Source: Actinomycetes bacterium (GTDB lineage Bacteria > Actinomycetota > Acidimicrobiia > Acidimicrobiales > RAAP-2). Taken from it: DNA of 49,422 bases. Location: contig JAJZJC010000012.1 of the NCBI GenBank assembly GCA_021810205.1, forward strand, positions 1 to 49,422, given 5' to 3'. Both the position numbers and the translations under genes were made by a program. The notes below the pieces were generated by a model. The model worked only from the letters and a program-made list of their open reading frames with translations, was not told the DNA's origin and searched no databases. Shown here one piece after another: positions 8,666 to 17,916 of the stretch; positions within the stretch are counted from its first letter, which is position 1; each line of letters begins with the position of its first letter.

Positions 8666-10654
8666 CTAGTGGAACGCCCGTACCAGGTAGTAGGTCGCCG
8701 GCAGGACGAAGAGCAGGCCGTCCACCCGATCGAGCAGCCCACCGTGGCCCGGGAGGATGCGTCCCATGTCCTTCAGCCCGAGATGCCGCTTCACGAGAGA
8801 CTCGCAGAGGTCGCCGACGGGGCTCACCACCGCCACGACCACGCCGAGCACGACCGCTTCCTTCAGGCTCCAAGGATGGATCAGGTGCACCACTCCCGCC
8901 GAGACCGCGATCGCGACCACGGCCCCGCCGATCACGCCCTCCCACGTCTTGCCGGGGCTCACCGCGCTGAGCGGATGCCTGCCGACCCAGGCCCCCGCAC
9001 CAAGCGCGCCGACGTCGTAGGCGACCGCAGTGACCAGGGCACCGAGCAGGTAGGCGATACCGGTGCGGTGCGGGAACAGCGATGGCGCGAGCAGCAATGC
9101 CGCGAAGGACCCGAACACGCCCACCCAGCAGAAGACGAGGAGGGTGGCCGAGATGCTGCGCACCGGCTCGGCGCGGCGGTCCACGCCGACCAGGTGCCAG
9201 ATGAAGGTCGCGGCGACGAGGAGCACCAGGACCGCGGGAAGCGCCTCGGTGGTCTTGTTGTACGTCGCGACGAGGAGCCCGACGACGCCCACGAGGCCGA
9301 GGAGGGTGGCCGGCCGGTATCCCGCACGACGGAAGGCGCCGAAGCCCTCCATCGCGGCCACAGTGAGGACGGCCGTCACGACGACCATGGACGGGACCGT
9401 CCCGAAGTGGAAGGCAACGAGCGCGAGCGCGCCGATCGCCGCGCCGCTCACGATCGCGGCGGTGATGTTCCGGCCGGTTCGCTGGGAGACCGCGTCCTCC
9501 CCTCGGCGCAGCGTCCGCGAGGCCCCCATCGCAGCGCGCGTGCCCGCCGACGCGGCTCTGGTGCCGCGCGGCGTGGGCTCGACGGGCGCGGAGCGCGGCT
9601 GGCTCGGCGTGCTTCGGCGCCCGACGGGCGCTCGCAGACCACCACGACGGTGGCGCATGCCGACGGGCTCGTCGCGCTCTGCGTCTGTCCCGCCTGCTGT
9701 GCTGTCGCCTGCTGCGGCACGCCCGGCCTCCGGCGCGTCGCGCACTGCTCCCACGACCTGGGCGTCCTCGCCCCCGCCGGCCTCTTCGCGCGCCCCTGCG
9801 CCGGCAGCGGCGATCGCTGTCAGGTGCAGGATCGAGGTCCTCTCCCCTGCAATGACGCCCGCCGCGTCGTCCTCGGCACCCCACGGCTCGTCTCGGTGTG
9901 CCGAGCCCGCGTGCCGAGGCCCAGGGCCCATCGCCTCGGATCCACCGGAGCGGTCCGCCGCCGTCGCGCCGAAGAGATCACCCGCGTCGAGGTCCCCGAG
10001 ATCCTCGGAGGTGCTGGGCTCCTCGCGAGCTCGACCCGTGCCGTAGGCCAGGCCGGAGCCGTAGGCGTCGGCGAGGTCGTCCTCGGGCCCCGGGCTCTGG
10101 TCTTCGCCGAGCTCGAAGCTCCACGGCTGACGCTCGGCCATGTCGGCCTCGACGACGAAGCCCGACCCCTCGGCATCCTCGCTGCCAAGGGCGGGCGCGA
10201 TGGGCTCCGCGTGCGCCCAGTCGGCGCGACCCTCACGCCACGACGGCTCGGGAAGCGCGGCCCACGGGTCGTCGTCTTCGGCGCCGTGCTCACCGCGCGA
10301 GAGGACCGCGGGGATCTCGCCAGTCGGCGCCTCGGTCCAGTGGGGCAGCGCCGGCTCGTCCGCCGCCGCCACGTCCGCCCAGTCCTCTGGGCCGAAGCCC
10401 GAAGTGCTGTCCGCGCCGCGCGGGCGCTGCGCATCGGCTGCGGCGACCTCCGAAGTGTCCTGCGAGTCCCCCTGCTCGGCCGTACCCCCGGCGTCACGCC
10501 CAGGTCCCGAGGCGCCTCCCGCCGGCGGGTCGGTTCCGCCAGCCCGGTCGGCGCCGATGATGCGCACGCTGCTGTGCCGTTCCCCGGTGGCGTGCGTTCG
10601 AGGAGGCGGGCCGCCCTGCGCTGTCTCGCCTGTCATGGCATCGATTGTCATCAT
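8666..10654 (-). CDS. cdsA: Phosphatidate cytidylyltransferase with a very long N-terminal extension
   Basis: CdsA makes CDP-diacylglycerol from phosphatidate and CTP in the membrane. The last 260 residues are a normal CdsA: several membrane helices and the signature SPGKTWEGVIGG ... PVGDLCESLVKRHLGLKD ... LPGHGGLLDRVDG. About 400 residues precede it and are acidic, low-complexity and probably cytoplasmic, with short ordered-looking islands such as LPHWTEAPTGEIP, DDPWAALPEPSWRE and EGSGFVVEADMAE. The total is about 662 aa versus about 270-300 for ordinary CdsA. I chose the ATG at 10654 (GGAG 6 nt before); ATG at 10684 and GTG at 10711 are in-frame alternatives. It is adjacent to frr, as usual. 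Confidence 0.9.
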   Translation of the reverse strand: MMTIDAMTGETAQGGPPPRTHATGERHSSVRIIGADRAGGTDPPAGGASGPGRDAGGTAEQGDSQDTSEVAAADAQRPRGADSTSGFGPEDWADVAAADEPALPHWTEAPTGEIPAVLSRGEHGAEDDDPWAALPEPSWREGRADWAHAEPIAPALGSEDAEGSGFVVEADMAERQPWSFELGEDQSPGPEDDLADAYGSGLAYGTGRAREEPSTSEDLGDLDAGDLFGATAADRSGGSEAMGPGPRHAGSAHRDEPWGAEDDAAGVIAGERTSILHLTAIAAAGAGAREEAGGGEDAQVVGAVRDAPEAGRAAAGDSTAGGTDAERDEPVGMRHRRGGLRAPVGRRSTPSQPRSAPVEPTPRGTRAASAGTRAAMGASRTLRRGEDAVSQRTGRNITAAIVSGAAIGALALVAFHFGTVPSMVVVTAVLTVAAMEGFGAFRRAGYRPATLLGLVGVVGLLVATYNKTTEALPAVLVLLVAATFIWHLVGVDRRAEPVRSISATLLVFCWVGVFGSFAALLLAPSLFPHRTGIAYLLGALVTAVAYDVGALGAGAWVGRHPLSAVSPGKTWEGVIGGAVVAIAVSAGVVHLIHPWSLKEAVVLGVVVAVVSPVGDLCESLVKRHLGLKDMGRILPGHGGLLDRVDGLLFVLPATYYLVRAFH

Positions 10655-10718
10655 CCCCCGCTCCCGGGCGTGCGTCTTGGTCATGCAGCGCGTCTCTCGG
10701 ACGCGCGCCACCGCGAGG

Positions 10719-11288
10719 TCAGACCTCGAGCAGCTCTTTCTCCTTGTGCGCGAGGAGCTGATCGACCGCCGTCACCTGCTGTTGGGTGATCCTCTCGACT
10801 TCCTTCTCGACACGCTCGAGCTCGTCAGAAGAGAGCGAGCCGTCCCTCTCCAGGCCTTCGAGCTCGTGGCGGGTCGCCCGTCGGAGGTTCCTGATCGCCA
10901 CCCGACCTTCTTCCGCCTTGTGCCGTACGACCTTCACCAGCTCCCTTCGCCGCTCCTCGGTGAGCGGCGGGAAAGCGAGGCGGATCACGGTGCCGTCGTT
11001 CGAGGGGTTGATCCCGAGGTCCGAGCCCTGGATGGCCTTCTCGATCGCCGGCAGCGACGCCTTGTCGTAGGGCGAGACCACCAGGAGCATCGCGTCGGGA
11101 ATGGTGAACCCGGCGAGCTGGCGCAACGGGGTCGGCGTCCCGTAGTAGTCGACCGTGAGGTGCTCGACCAGGGCGGGCGAGGCCCGCCCGGTGCGCACGG
11201 CGGAGAACTCCGAACGGACGTGCTCGACCGCCTTGACCATCTTGTCGCGGGCTTCCTCCACGACTACCTCGACCAGGTCGTCCTCCAT
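10719..11288 (-). CDS. frr: Ribosome recycling factor
   Basis: RRF splits post-termination ribosomes together with EF-G. At 189 aa it is full length, with the family motifs EFSAVRTGRASPALVEHLTVDYYG, LLVVSPYDKASL and GINPSNDGTVIRLAFPPLTEERR. The ATG at 11288 overlaps the pyrH stop (TGATG); an in-frame GTG lies one codon upstream. It is part of the conserved rpsB-tsf-pyrH-frr-cdsA order. Confidence 0.97.
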   Translation of the reverse strand: MEDDLVEVVVEEARDKMVKAVEHVRSEFSAVRTGRASPALVEHLTVDYYGTPTPLRQLAGFTIPDAMLLVVSPYDKASLPAIEKAIQGSDLGINPSNDGTVIRLAFPPLTEERRRELVKVVRHKAEEGRVAIRNLRRATRHELEGLERDGSLSSDELERVEKEVERITQQQVTAVDQLLAHKEKELLEV

Positions 11289-12007
11289 CACTTGATAAGC
11301 GTACCGATCCGATCGCCGCTCAGCGCCCGTTGGAGATTGCCGGGCGTCATGACGTCGAAGACCAGGATGGGAAGGCTGTTGTCCTTGCAGAACGTGATGG
11401 CGGTCAGGTCCAGGACCCTCAGGTCCTTCGCGACGACCTCCATGAAGGAGACCTCGTCGTAGCGCTTGGCATCGGGCACGACGCGCGGATCGGCGTCGTA
11501 GACGCCGTCGACGCCTCCGTGAGTGCCCTTCGCCAGCAGCTCCGCCTCGATCTCAGCCGCGCGCAACGCTGCCGACGTGTCCGTCGTGAAGTACGGATTG
11601 CCCATGCCGGCGGCGAAGATCACCACCCGACCCTTCTCCAGGTGACGTATCGCGCGCCGCCGGATATAGGGCTCGGCGACCTCGGCCATGTGCACCGCCG
11701 TCAACACGCGCGTCGGGACGTCGTGGTGCTCCAAGGCGTCTTGGAGGGCGAGCGCATTGATGACGGTGCCGAGCATGCCCATCGCGTCGGAGGTCGCACG
11801 GTCCATGCCGGCCCCCGCGCCGGTCGTCCCACGCCAGATGTTGCCGCCGCCGATCATCACCGCCAGCTCGAGCGAGAAGTCACGGTGTGCCTCGGCGATC
11901 TCCCGGGCGATGCGCTCGACGACCGCGGCATCGATGGTCTCGTCCGATGCAGAGGACGCGAGGGCCTCCCCGGAGATCTTGAGGACGATTCGGCGGGCGT
12001 CACCCAT
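11288..12007 (-). CDS. pyrH: UMP kinase
   Basis: This bacterial-type UMP kinase of the amino acid kinase fold phosphorylates UMP to UDP. At 239 aa the length is typical. Motifs: VLKISGEAL at the N-terminus, [43 protein letters not shown] and [11 protein letters not shown]. It lies 42 nt downstream of tsf and overlaps frr. Confidence 0.97.
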   Translation of the reverse strand: MGDARRIVLKISGEALASSASDETIDAAVVERIAREIAEAHRDFSLELAVMIGGGNIWRGTTGAGAGMDRATSDAMGMLGTVINALALQDALEHHDVPTRVLTAVHMAEVAEPYIRRRAIRHLEKGRVVIFAAGMGNPYFTTDTSAALRAAEIEAELLAKGTHGGVDGVYDADPRVVPDAKRYDEVSFMEVVAKDLRVLDLTAITFCKDNSLPILVFDVMTPGNLQRALSGDRIGTLIK

Positions 12008-12049
12008 GGTGCGCGGCCCCGGCAGTCGTAGCAGCGGTCGGCGGCGAGC

Positions 12050-12844
12050 TCAGGACCCGATCACCACCTGCGCGAACCCGACGATCTTGGCGTCGCCGAC
12101 GAGGTTGGCGATCGACAGCTTCTCGTCACGGATGTAGGGCTGCTCCAGGAGCACGCGCTCTTTGAACCAACCGGTCATTCGTCCCTCGACGATCTTGGGC
12201 AGCGCCGCCTCGGGCTTTCCCTCGTTCCGGCTGATCTCTTCGACGGTCGCCCGCTCGGCCGCGACGTCCGCCTCGGGCACGTCCTCGCGCCGCAGGTAAC
12301 CGGGCCGCGCGAATGCGATGTGCAGGGCGATCTGACGGGCGAGCTCCTGGGTGCCACCGTCCAAGAGCACCAGCACCGCGTTCACCCCCCGGCCGGCCTG
12401 CTGGTGGGTGTAGGTGTCGAGCACCTGGCCGGCACCGCTCTGCATGCGCACGACCCTGCCCACCGTGACGTTCTCCTGGAGCGTGGTGCGAAGTCGGTCC
12501 ACGTCCTCCTGGCGCTCGGCAATGGCGTCTTCCCCCTTTGCCGCCACGAGGGCGGCGAGGTCGTCGACGAGGGAGACGAACTCGGGCGCCTTGGCCACGA
12601 AGTCGGTCTCGCACCGCAGTTCGACGATGGCTGCCGCCGTGTCCTGGCGCACCGCGGCGACGGCGCCCTGGGATGCTTCGCGATCCTCGCGGGCGCTCGC
12701 TTTCGCGAGGCCCTTCACGCGCAGCCACTGGAGCGCGTCCTCGAGGTTGCCGCCCGACTCTTCGAGCGCGCGCTTCGCGTCCATCATGCCGACGCCGGCG
12801 AGCCGCCGCAGCGACTGGACGTCCTTGGGAGTGAAATTCGGCAT
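12050..12844 (-). CDS. tsf: Elongation factor Ts
   Basis: EF-Ts is the nucleotide exchange factor of EF-Tu. At 264 aa it has an N-terminal UBA-like domain (KDVQSLRRLAGVGMMDAKRALEE), the EF-Tu-contacting TDFVA motif within ELRCETDFVAKAPEF, and the dimerisation/core region (ALHIAFARPGYL). It begins 3 nt after the rpsB stop, so the two are cotranscribed as in nearly all bacteria. Confidence 0.97.
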   Translation of the reverse strand: MPNFTPKDVQSLRRLAGVGMMDAKRALEESGGNLEDALQWLRVKGLAKASAREDREASQGAVAAVRQDTAAAIVELRCETDFVAKAPEFVSLVDDLAALVAAKGEDAIAERQEDVDRLRTTLQENVTVGRVVRMQSGAGQVLDTYTHQQAGRGVNAVLVLLDGGTQELARQIALHIAFARPGYLRREDVPEADVAAERATVEEISRNEGKPEAALPKIVEGRMTGWFKERVLLEQPYIRDEKLSIANLVGDAKIVGFAQVVIGS

Positions 12845-12847
12845 TGC

Positions 12848-13780
12848 TCAAGCCTCCGCGGCGGTAGTCGTCGCCCCTTCAAGCGCCGACGTGACGATTG
12901 GCGCCCCCCCGTCGCTGCTCACCGGCGCAGCCGGCGGCGGGGTCTCCGTGCGCTCGGATGCTGGCGCTGCCGGCTCGGGCGGCGGCTCGGGGTGCGACGC
13001 GTCGACCGTCGCCATCGGACGCGGACGCGGCGGCGTGGGAGCGGCGGGCGCGGGGGCGCCGTTCGCCTCCGCTCGCCGTGGCGCAGGCCGGTGGGAAGCG
13101 ATCCAGCGGCCTTCGACCACGGCGTCGGCGATCACCCTGCACATGAGGGCGCCCGAGCGGATCGCGTCGTCGTTCCCCGGGATCACATAGTCGATGACGT
13201 CGGGATCGCAGTTGGTGTCCACCACGGCCACGACGGGGATATGGAGCTTGTTCGCCTCGGTGACCGCGATGTGCTCCTTCTTCGTGTCGATCACGAAGAT
13301 CGCCTCGGGAAGACGGTCCAGGCCGCTGATGCCGCCGAGGTTGCGCGACAGCTTCTCGAGCTCTCGGACGTGGCGTAGTGCTTCACGTTTGGGCATGGCC
13401 TCGAAGTCGCCCGCAGCCTGCATCGCCCGCAGGTCCTGCATTCGCTTGACCCGACCCGATACGGTGGTGAAGTTCGTGAGCATTCCGCCGAGCCACCGCT
13501 GGTTCACGTACGGCATTCCGCATGCCTGGGCGAAGTCGGCCACCGGACCCTGGGTCTGCTTCTTGGTGCCGACGAACAGCACGCTCCCGCCGCCAGCGAC
13601 CAGATCGCGGACGAACGAGTACGCGCTCTCGATCCCCGCGAGAGTCTTGTGCAGATCGACAAGGTAGATGCCGTTCCGCTCGCCGAGGATGTAGCGGCGC
13701 ATCTTGGGGTTCCAGCGACGGGTCTGGTGGCCGAAGTGCACTCCGGCGTTCAGCAGCTGTCGCATCGTGACGACGGCCAT
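12848..13780 (-). CDS. rpsB: 30S ribosomal protein S2 with a C-terminal extension
   Basis: S2 is a 30S subunit protein. The 310-aa product begins [18 protein letters not shown], followed by [23 protein letters not shown], and includes [19 protein letters not shown] and the [24 protein letters not shown] core. About 75 residues rich in Pro, Ala and Glu follow the normal S2 end; such tails are common in actinobacterial S2. The start is the ATG at 13780 with GGAGG 6 nt upstream. The 176-nt leader contains a 7-bp hairpin. Confidence 0.97.
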   Translation of the reverse strand: MAVVTMRQLLNAGVHFGHQTRRWNPKMRRYILGERNGIYLVDLHKTLAGIESAYSFVRDLVAGGGSVLFVGTKKQTQGPVADFAQACGMPYVNQRWLGGMLTNFTTVSGRVKRMQDLRAMQAAGDFEAMPKREALRHVRELEKLSRNLGGISGLDRLPEAIFVIDTKKEHIAVTEANKLHIPVVAVVDTNCDPDVIDYVIPGNDDAIRSGALMCRVIADAVVEGRWIASHRPAPRRAEANGAPAPAAPTPPRPRPMATVDASHPEPPPEPAAPASERTETPPPAAPVSSDGGAPIVTSALEGATTTAAEA

Positions 13781-13876
13781 GGGCCTCCTCCAATCGGTTC
13801 GTACTTCCCCGTGCGCAGCACCCCATCGGGGCGACCGTGGAACGCGCTCGGGTGCGTCGTTTGGCTCGTGATGAGG

Positions 13877-13894
13877 TCCTGCCGGACGGCAGGA
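13877..13894 (-). promoter_or_regulatory. Small hairpin in the rpsB leader
   Basis: TCCTGCC, a 4-nt spacer and GGCAGGA form a 7-bp stem about 100 nt upstream of the rpsB start. Ribosomal protein leaders often carry autoregulatory structures, but I recognise no known motif. A weak -10-like TATCCT lies just upstream on the minus strand. Confidence 0.35.
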
Positions 13895-13956
13895 TGCGAG
13901 AAGGATACCCGCTCGGCGGAGCACCGGCCACCGGCCCTGGGCACCGAGCGGTCGCG

Positions 13957-14916
13957 TCAGGCCCGCGGATGGGTACCCGAATAGACGTCCAAGAGCCGCT
14001 CCCGGCTCACGTGCGTGTAGATCTGCGTCGTCTGCAGGCTCGCATGACCGAGCATCTCTTGGACGACACGCAGGTCCGCCCCACCGTCGAGCATGTGGGT
14101 TGCCATCGTGTGGCGCAGCGCATGGGGGTGGGTCGGGACCGGGGAGCGCCGGTCGAGGATCCGCCGGACGTCGCGGGGCCCGAGGCGGCTGCCGCGACGG
14201 TTCAAGAACACGGCGCTCGGCGGGCTGTCAGGACCCGAGACGACGGGCCACCCGCGTTCGAGCCACGCCGCGAGGGCCGACGCACAGCGCTCATGGATCG
14301 GCAGCCGCCGCTCCTTTGCGCCCTTCCCCATGACGGTCACTGCGCGCGAGCCGAGGTCGACGCCTCCGCGCTCGAGCCCGCACAGCTCGGACACCCGCAG
14401 TCCCGCCGCGTAGAGCAGCTCGAGCACGGCGTCGTCCCGCAAGTCGAACGCGGCGCGCACCGCGTCGCCCGACGCACCTGCGTGCAGGCGGCGCGCACGA
14501 CGGCCCACTTCGGCGCCCGCGGTCGCTCGGCCAGGGCCGCGGCCCTCGAGCAGGACGTCGAGCTCGCGATGGGAGAGCACCGCGGGCAGCCGCCCAGCGG
14601 CCGAGGGGGCGCCGAGCCGCCGCGCAGGGTCCTCGGGGACCAGTCCTCGGCGCCTGCACCAGGCGAAGTAGGCACGCAGCGCGGCAGCCTTGCGCGCCAT
14701 GGTCGAGCGTGCGAACCCGCGCGTCGCCAGGTACGCGAGGTACCGGCGCAGGAGGAGCCGATCCACGCCTGCGGGCGAGGTGCAGCCTCCCCGTGCAGCC
14801 CAGTCGGCGAAGCCTGCCACGTCCGTGCGATAGGCACGCCGGGTCGCTGCGGCACGCGCCTCCAGCCAGGTGTCGAACTCGGCGAGCTGCCATGCGGGCG
14901 AGGGCGCCGCCGCCAT
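13957..14916 (-). CDS. Tyrosine recombinase, XerC/XerD type
   Basis: This tyrosine recombinase of 319 aa is probably a chromosome-dimer resolution Xer protein. The N-terminal SAM-like core-binding domain (about 8-95) precedes the catalytic domain. Catalytic residues are visible: Arg in [12 protein letters not shown], Lys in [12 protein letters not shown], His-x-x-Arg in [13 protein letters not shown], His in [10 protein letters not shown] and the Tyr nucleophile in TQIYTHVS. An insert of about 30 residues between the two domains makes it slightly longer than classic XerC. A location next to rpsB is common for xerC in Actinomycetota and no integrated element is evident, so a housekeeping role is favoured over an integrase. 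A TAGGGT ends 6 nt before the ATG, suggesting a leaderless mRNA. Confidence 0.9.
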   Translation of the reverse strand: MAAAPSPAWQLAEFDTWLEARAAATRRAYRTDVAGFADWAARGGCTSPAGVDRLLLRRYLAYLATRGFARSTMARKAAALRAYFAWCRRRGLVPEDPARRLGAPSAAGRLPAVLSHRELDVLLEGRGPGRATAGAEVGRRARRLHAGASGDAVRAAFDLRDDAVLELLYAAGLRVSELCGLERGGVDLGSRAVTVMGKGAKERRLPIHERCASALAAWLERGWPVVSGPDSPPSAVFLNRRGSRLGPRDVRRILDRRSPVPTHPHALRHTMATHMLDGGADLRVVQEMLGHASLQTTQIYTHVSRERLLDVYSGTHPRA

Positions 14917-14922
14917 GGAGCC

Positions 14923-14928
14923 ACCCTA
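14923..14928 (-). promoter_or_regulatory. Possible leaderless -10 (TAGGGT) of the Xer recombinase gene
   Basis: TAGGGT, then 6 nt, then ATG at 14916 on the minus strand. It is divergent from a similar element for the response regulator gene. Confidence 0.4.
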
Positions 14929-14980
14929 GCGTCGGGTCGCCCTCGGCCCGAGGACCAAGGCTCGGGCGCAGGACCGGCGC

Positions 14981-14996
14981 CATGCCGCACGGCATG
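14981..14996. promoter_or_regulatory. Inverted repeat over the response-regulator promoter
   Basis: CATGCCG, 2 nt, CGGCATG: a perfect 7-bp inverted repeat where the -35 of the downstream TAACCT promoter would lie. It is a candidate operator, perhaps for autoregulation. Confidence 0.35.
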
Positions 14997-15008
14997 CCCG
15001 GCACGCCC

Positions 15009-15014
15009 TAACCT
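15009..15014 (+). promoter_or_regulatory. Possible leaderless -10 (TAACCT) of the response regulator gene
   Basis: TAACCT with 7 nt to the ATG at 15022. The GGAG between them is only 3 nt from the ATG, too close to act as a Shine-Dalgarno, so a transcript starting at or next to the ATG is likely. Confidence 0.45.
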
Positions 15015-15021
15015 GGAGCCC

Positions 15022-15705
15022 ATGCCCAGTCGCATCCTGGTGGTGGAGGACGACGAGCGCATCCGGTCATCGATGCGGCTCGCCTTGGAGGGCGAGGGAT
15101 ACGAGGTGGACGAGGCGGCGAGCGGCGAGGAGGGGCTCGAGCGCTTTGGCGCCCACCCGAGTGACGTGGCCCTGATCGACCTCATGCTGCCAGGGATGGA
15201 CGGCTTCGAGTGCTGCCGGTCACTGCGGCACCAGAGCGCGGTGCCCATCATCATCGTGACCGCCCGCTCGGACACCCATGACGTGGTCGCTGGGCTCGAG
15301 GCGGGCGCCGACGACTACGTCACCAAGCCTTTCGTCACCAAGGAGCTGGGGGCGCGCATCCGTGCGCTCCTGCGGCGCGTGCGGCCTGCCGAGGACGAGC
15401 CGACCGTCCTCTCCTTTGGCGACCTCGAGCTCGTTCCCGAAGAGGGGGTGCTCCGGCGCCGCGACGGCACAGAGGTCCACTGCACCAAGACCGAGTTCCG
15501 CCTGCTCTGCGAGCTCGCGTCGAGCCAGAACAAGGTGCTCAGCCGCGAGCAGCTACTCGACCGGGTGTGGGGCTACGACTACTTCGGTGACGGTCGACTG
15601 GTCGACGTGCACATCCGCCGGCTGCGCACCAAGGTCGAGCCCGACCCGGCATTGCCCCGCCACATCCTGACCGTTCGTGGGATGGGCTACAAGCTTGTGC
15701 CCTGA
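15022..15705 (+). CDS. OmpR/PhoB-family response regulator (MtrA-like)
   Basis: This two-component response regulator has 227 aa. The receiver domain (1-120) has acidic residues D10 and D11, phospho-acceptor D53 (LIDLMLPGMDG), T80 and K102 (DDYVTKPF). The winged-helix domain (about 130-227) has SREQLLDRVWGYDYFGDGRLV and DVHIRRLRTKVE, and ends GMGYKLVP. The next two genes are a sensor kinase and a GerMN lipoprotein, the same order as mtrA-mtrB-lpqB, which controls cell-wall and division functions in Actinomycetota. Orthology to MtrA is inferred from this order; sequence alone does not prove it. Confidence 0.9.
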   Translation: MPSRILVVEDDERIRSSMRLALEGEGYEVDEAASGEEGLERFGAHPSDVALIDLMLPGMDGFECCRSLRHQSAVPIIIVTARSDTHDVVAGLEAGADDYVTKPFVTKELGARIRALLRRVRPAEDEPTVLSFGDLELVPEEGVLRRRDGTEVHCTKTEFRLLCELASSQNKVLSREQLLDRVWGYDYFGDGRLVDVHIRRLRTKVEPDPALPRHILTVRGMGYKLVP

Positions 15706-17182
15706 GTCCGGCCGGGAGGCGCCCCCTGCGTCGTTGTGGACGCGCCTCGGCCTGCGGGCCCGAGTCACGGTGATGTTCGCGCTCGGGGCTCTCGTCCTGT
15801 CGGTGACGATGGGGGCGATCAGCTACTTCACGACCCGTCACATCTTGGTCTCCGGGCAGGAGAACGCCGAGATCCACAGCGCGTCGAAGAACGCCACCTT
15901 CGTCCAGCAAGAGATCCGCGACGGCTATCACACCGTCACAGTCCTCACCGCCGCCGACTACGGCAATACACGGTCCTCCTCGCTGCTGTACCGGCGAGGC
16001 AACTGGTACGAGCGGCAGTTCTCCGTGCCTCCGAGCGCGCTGCCCAAGAGCCTCCGCACCATGGTGCACGACGGAACGCCCGCCAGCCTGACCTACACAC
16101 GCAACGGCAAGCCGGTGATCGCCGTCGGCATCCCGATCCCCGCCGTCCACGCCGACTACTACGAGGTCTTCGCGCTCACAGCGCTCTCGAAGACCCTGGG
16201 CGTGCTCGCACTGGCCCTGGTCGGGGCTGGTGTCGCCACGACCGTCCTCGGCGCCGCGCTCGGACGCTGGGCAAGCGGGCGCTCACTGCGTCCGCTCACC
16301 GGTGTGTCACGTGCCGCGGTGGCCATCGCCAGCGGCGAGCTCGACACCCGCCTCATTGCCGGTCGGGGCGACCCGGACCTCGCCGCGCTGACCAGCTCGT
16401 TCAACGAGATGGTCGACCAGCTCCAAGAGCGCATCGAGCACGAGACCCGTTTCGCCTCCGACGTCAGCCACGAGCTGCGCTCTCCCCTCACCACCCTCGC
16501 TGCGAGCCTCGCGGTCCTCGAAGCCCATTCGGCCGATCTCACCGACGCGAGCCGGCGGGCGCTCGAGCTGCTCTCGGGCGACCTGCGCCGCTTCCAGCGG
16601 CTCGTCGCCGACCTCCTCGAGATCTCACGCTCGGACGCCGGTACCGCGGACGTCTCCTTCGAAGAGGTCGACCCCGCCGAGCTCGTCCGCCAGGCCGTCG
16701 CCGCCGCGCAGCGCTCGCTCGCGCTCGAGACCCCCGCGCCCCGCGTGGAGGTGGACCCAGCGCTCGGTGGCACGCGCCTGCTCGTCGACAAGCGTCGCTT
16801 CGAACGAGTCATCGCGAACCTCCTCGAGAACGCTGCGCACTACGGGGGCGGCGCGACCGTGGTCCGCGTCGGGCCCGCACCGCACACGAACGGCGCGGGA
16901 CATCACGTACGGGTCTCGGTCGACGACGCCGGTCCCGGGCTGCCCGCGACCGAGCGGGGGCGCGTCTTCGAGCGCTTCTACCGCGGGCATGCCGCGAACA
17001 TGCGCGGCGCCGGGACCGGCACGGGTCTCGGGCTGGCGCTCGTCGCCGAGCACGTCCGTCTTCATGGCGGCAAGGTATGGGCCGAAGAGGCAGACGGTGG
17101 CGGCGCCCGGTTCACGATCGAGCTGCCGGGCGAGCAGGCAGAGGTCGACGAAGAGCACGCCGACGAGGTGCGGGCGACGTGA
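15677..17182 (+). CDS. Sensor histidine kinase (MtrB-like)
   Basis: This membrane sensor kinase is about 501 aa. It has TM1 (about 31-52), an extracytoplasmic domain of about 115 residues, TM2 (172-195), a HAMP domain (about 195-255), a HisKA domain with H265 in DVSHELRSPLTT, and an HATPase domain (N box NLLENAAHYGGG, G1 VDDAGPGLP, G2 GTGTGLGLAL). The assigned GTG at 15677 overlaps the regulator by 29 nt; TTG at 15695 and a later TTG near residue 20 are alternatives, and no start has a good ribosome-binding site. It is coupled to the regulator upstream and the lipoprotein downstream (GTGA overlap). The signal sensed is unknown. Confidence 0.9.
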   Translation: MGWATSLCPESGREAPPASLWTRLGLRARVTVMFALGALVLSVTMGAISYFTTRHILVSGQENAEIHSASKNATFVQQEIRDGYHTVTVLTAADYGNTRSSSLLYRRGNWYERQFSVPPSALPKSLRTMVHDGTPASLTYTRNGKPVIAVGIPIPAVHADYYEVFALTALSKTLGVLALALVGAGVATTVLGAALGRWASGRSLRPLTGVSRAAVAIASGELDTRLIAGRGDPDLAALTSSFNEMVDQLQERIEHETRFASDVSHELRSPLTTLAASLAVLEAHSADLTDASRRALELLSGDLRRFQRLVADLLEISRSDAGTADVSFEEVDPAELVRQAVAAAQRSLALETPAPRVEVDPALGGTRLLVDKRRFERVIANLLENAAHYGGGATVVRVGPAPHTNGAGHHVRVSVDDAGPGLPATERGRVFERFYRGHAANMRGAGTGTGLGLALVAEHVRLHGGKVWAEEADGGGARFTIELPGEQAEVDEEHADEVRAT

Positions 17183-17865
17183 GCGCGGGCCACGTGAGCG
17201 CGGGGGGACCGCTCGGACCCCGGCGCGAGCCGCGCCCCCCCACGGCACGTCGATCCCGGGCCACGCTCGTCGCCCTCGCGCTCGGCACGGCCGGGCTCGC
17301 GCTCGCGCTCGCCGGCTGCGGGATCCCCCTGCAGGCGACCGCGCACCGGATCCCGGGCTCCGCAAAGAGCACAAACCTCTCGCAGGCGACCACCACGACG
17401 GCGCCGCAGACAATTCACGGCTACGTGCAGGTGTCCGTCTACCTGACGACGCACGGCAGTTACGTCGTCCCCGAACCCCGGTTCATGAAGCCCCACGGCC
17501 GCCTCGCCACAGTGATCGACCTGTTGCTCGCCGGCCCCCAGACAAGTGAGCGCTACAAGGGCATCGGCTCGGCCATCCCGTCGGGCGCGGCCTTGCAGAC
17601 AGTGCACCCCGGCCACAACGTCGTCACCCTCCAGTTCAACTCGAAGTTCTTCACACTGTCTGGACCCCAGGAGGTGCTCGGCATCGCCCAGGTAGTCGAC
17701 ACGGTCGACGCGTTCAAACCCGGCATCGGGGTACGCTTCGCCATCGCGGGCGCCGACATCGCGGTTCCCCTCGAGAGCGGCCAGCTCTCGACAGCGCCGG
17801 TACACGCGTCCCAGTACGCAGCGCTCACCTACCCGACATCGGCCACCACGTCGAACGACGGCTGA
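17179..17865 (+). CDS. GerMN-domain lipoprotein (short LpqB-like)
   Basis: This predicted secreted lipoprotein has 228 aa. After a basic N-terminus a hydrophobic segment ends in the lipobox LALAGC, giving lipidated C47. The mature part contains a GerMN-like domain (VSVYLTTHGSYVVPEPR, ATVIDLLLAGPQ, VVTLQFNSKFF). It lacks the large C-terminal propeller region of mycobacterial LpqB, so it is a reduced version. The start GTG at 17179 overlaps the kinase stop. A 15-bp duplication at 17179-17208 repeats the start codon and the next four codons, so GTG at 17194 is an equally plausible start. Confidence 0.82.
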   Translation: MSAGHVSAGGPLGPRREPRPPTARRSRATLVALALGTAGLALALAGCGIPLQATAHRIPGSAKSTNLSQATTTTAPQTIHGYVQVSVYLTTHGSYVVPEPRFMKPHGRLATVIDLLLAGPQTSERYKGIGSAIPSGAALQTVHPGHNVVTLQFNSKFFTLSGPQEVLGIAQVVDTVDAFKPGIGVRFAIAGADIAVPLESGQLSTAPVHASQYAALTYPTSATTSNDG

Positions 17866-17916
17866 GCACGCGGCCCAAAGTGGCCGGCCCCACCCGAGCC
17901 CACCGGCTGCTCAGCC
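17860..17916. terminator. Inverted repeat between convergent genes, probable bidirectional terminator
   Basis: GGCTGAGCA (17860-17868) and TGCTCAGCC (17908-17916) form a 9-bp inverted repeat. Its two arms contain the stop codons of the lipoprotein gene (+) and rsfS (-). A smaller GGCC/GGCC pair lies inside. Confidence 0.5.

Noticed and set aside
8645-10789. Over 700-codon plus-strand frame opposite cdsA
   Set aside because: The minus strand carries the clear CdsA signature and the frame opposite is His/Arg-rich without domains.
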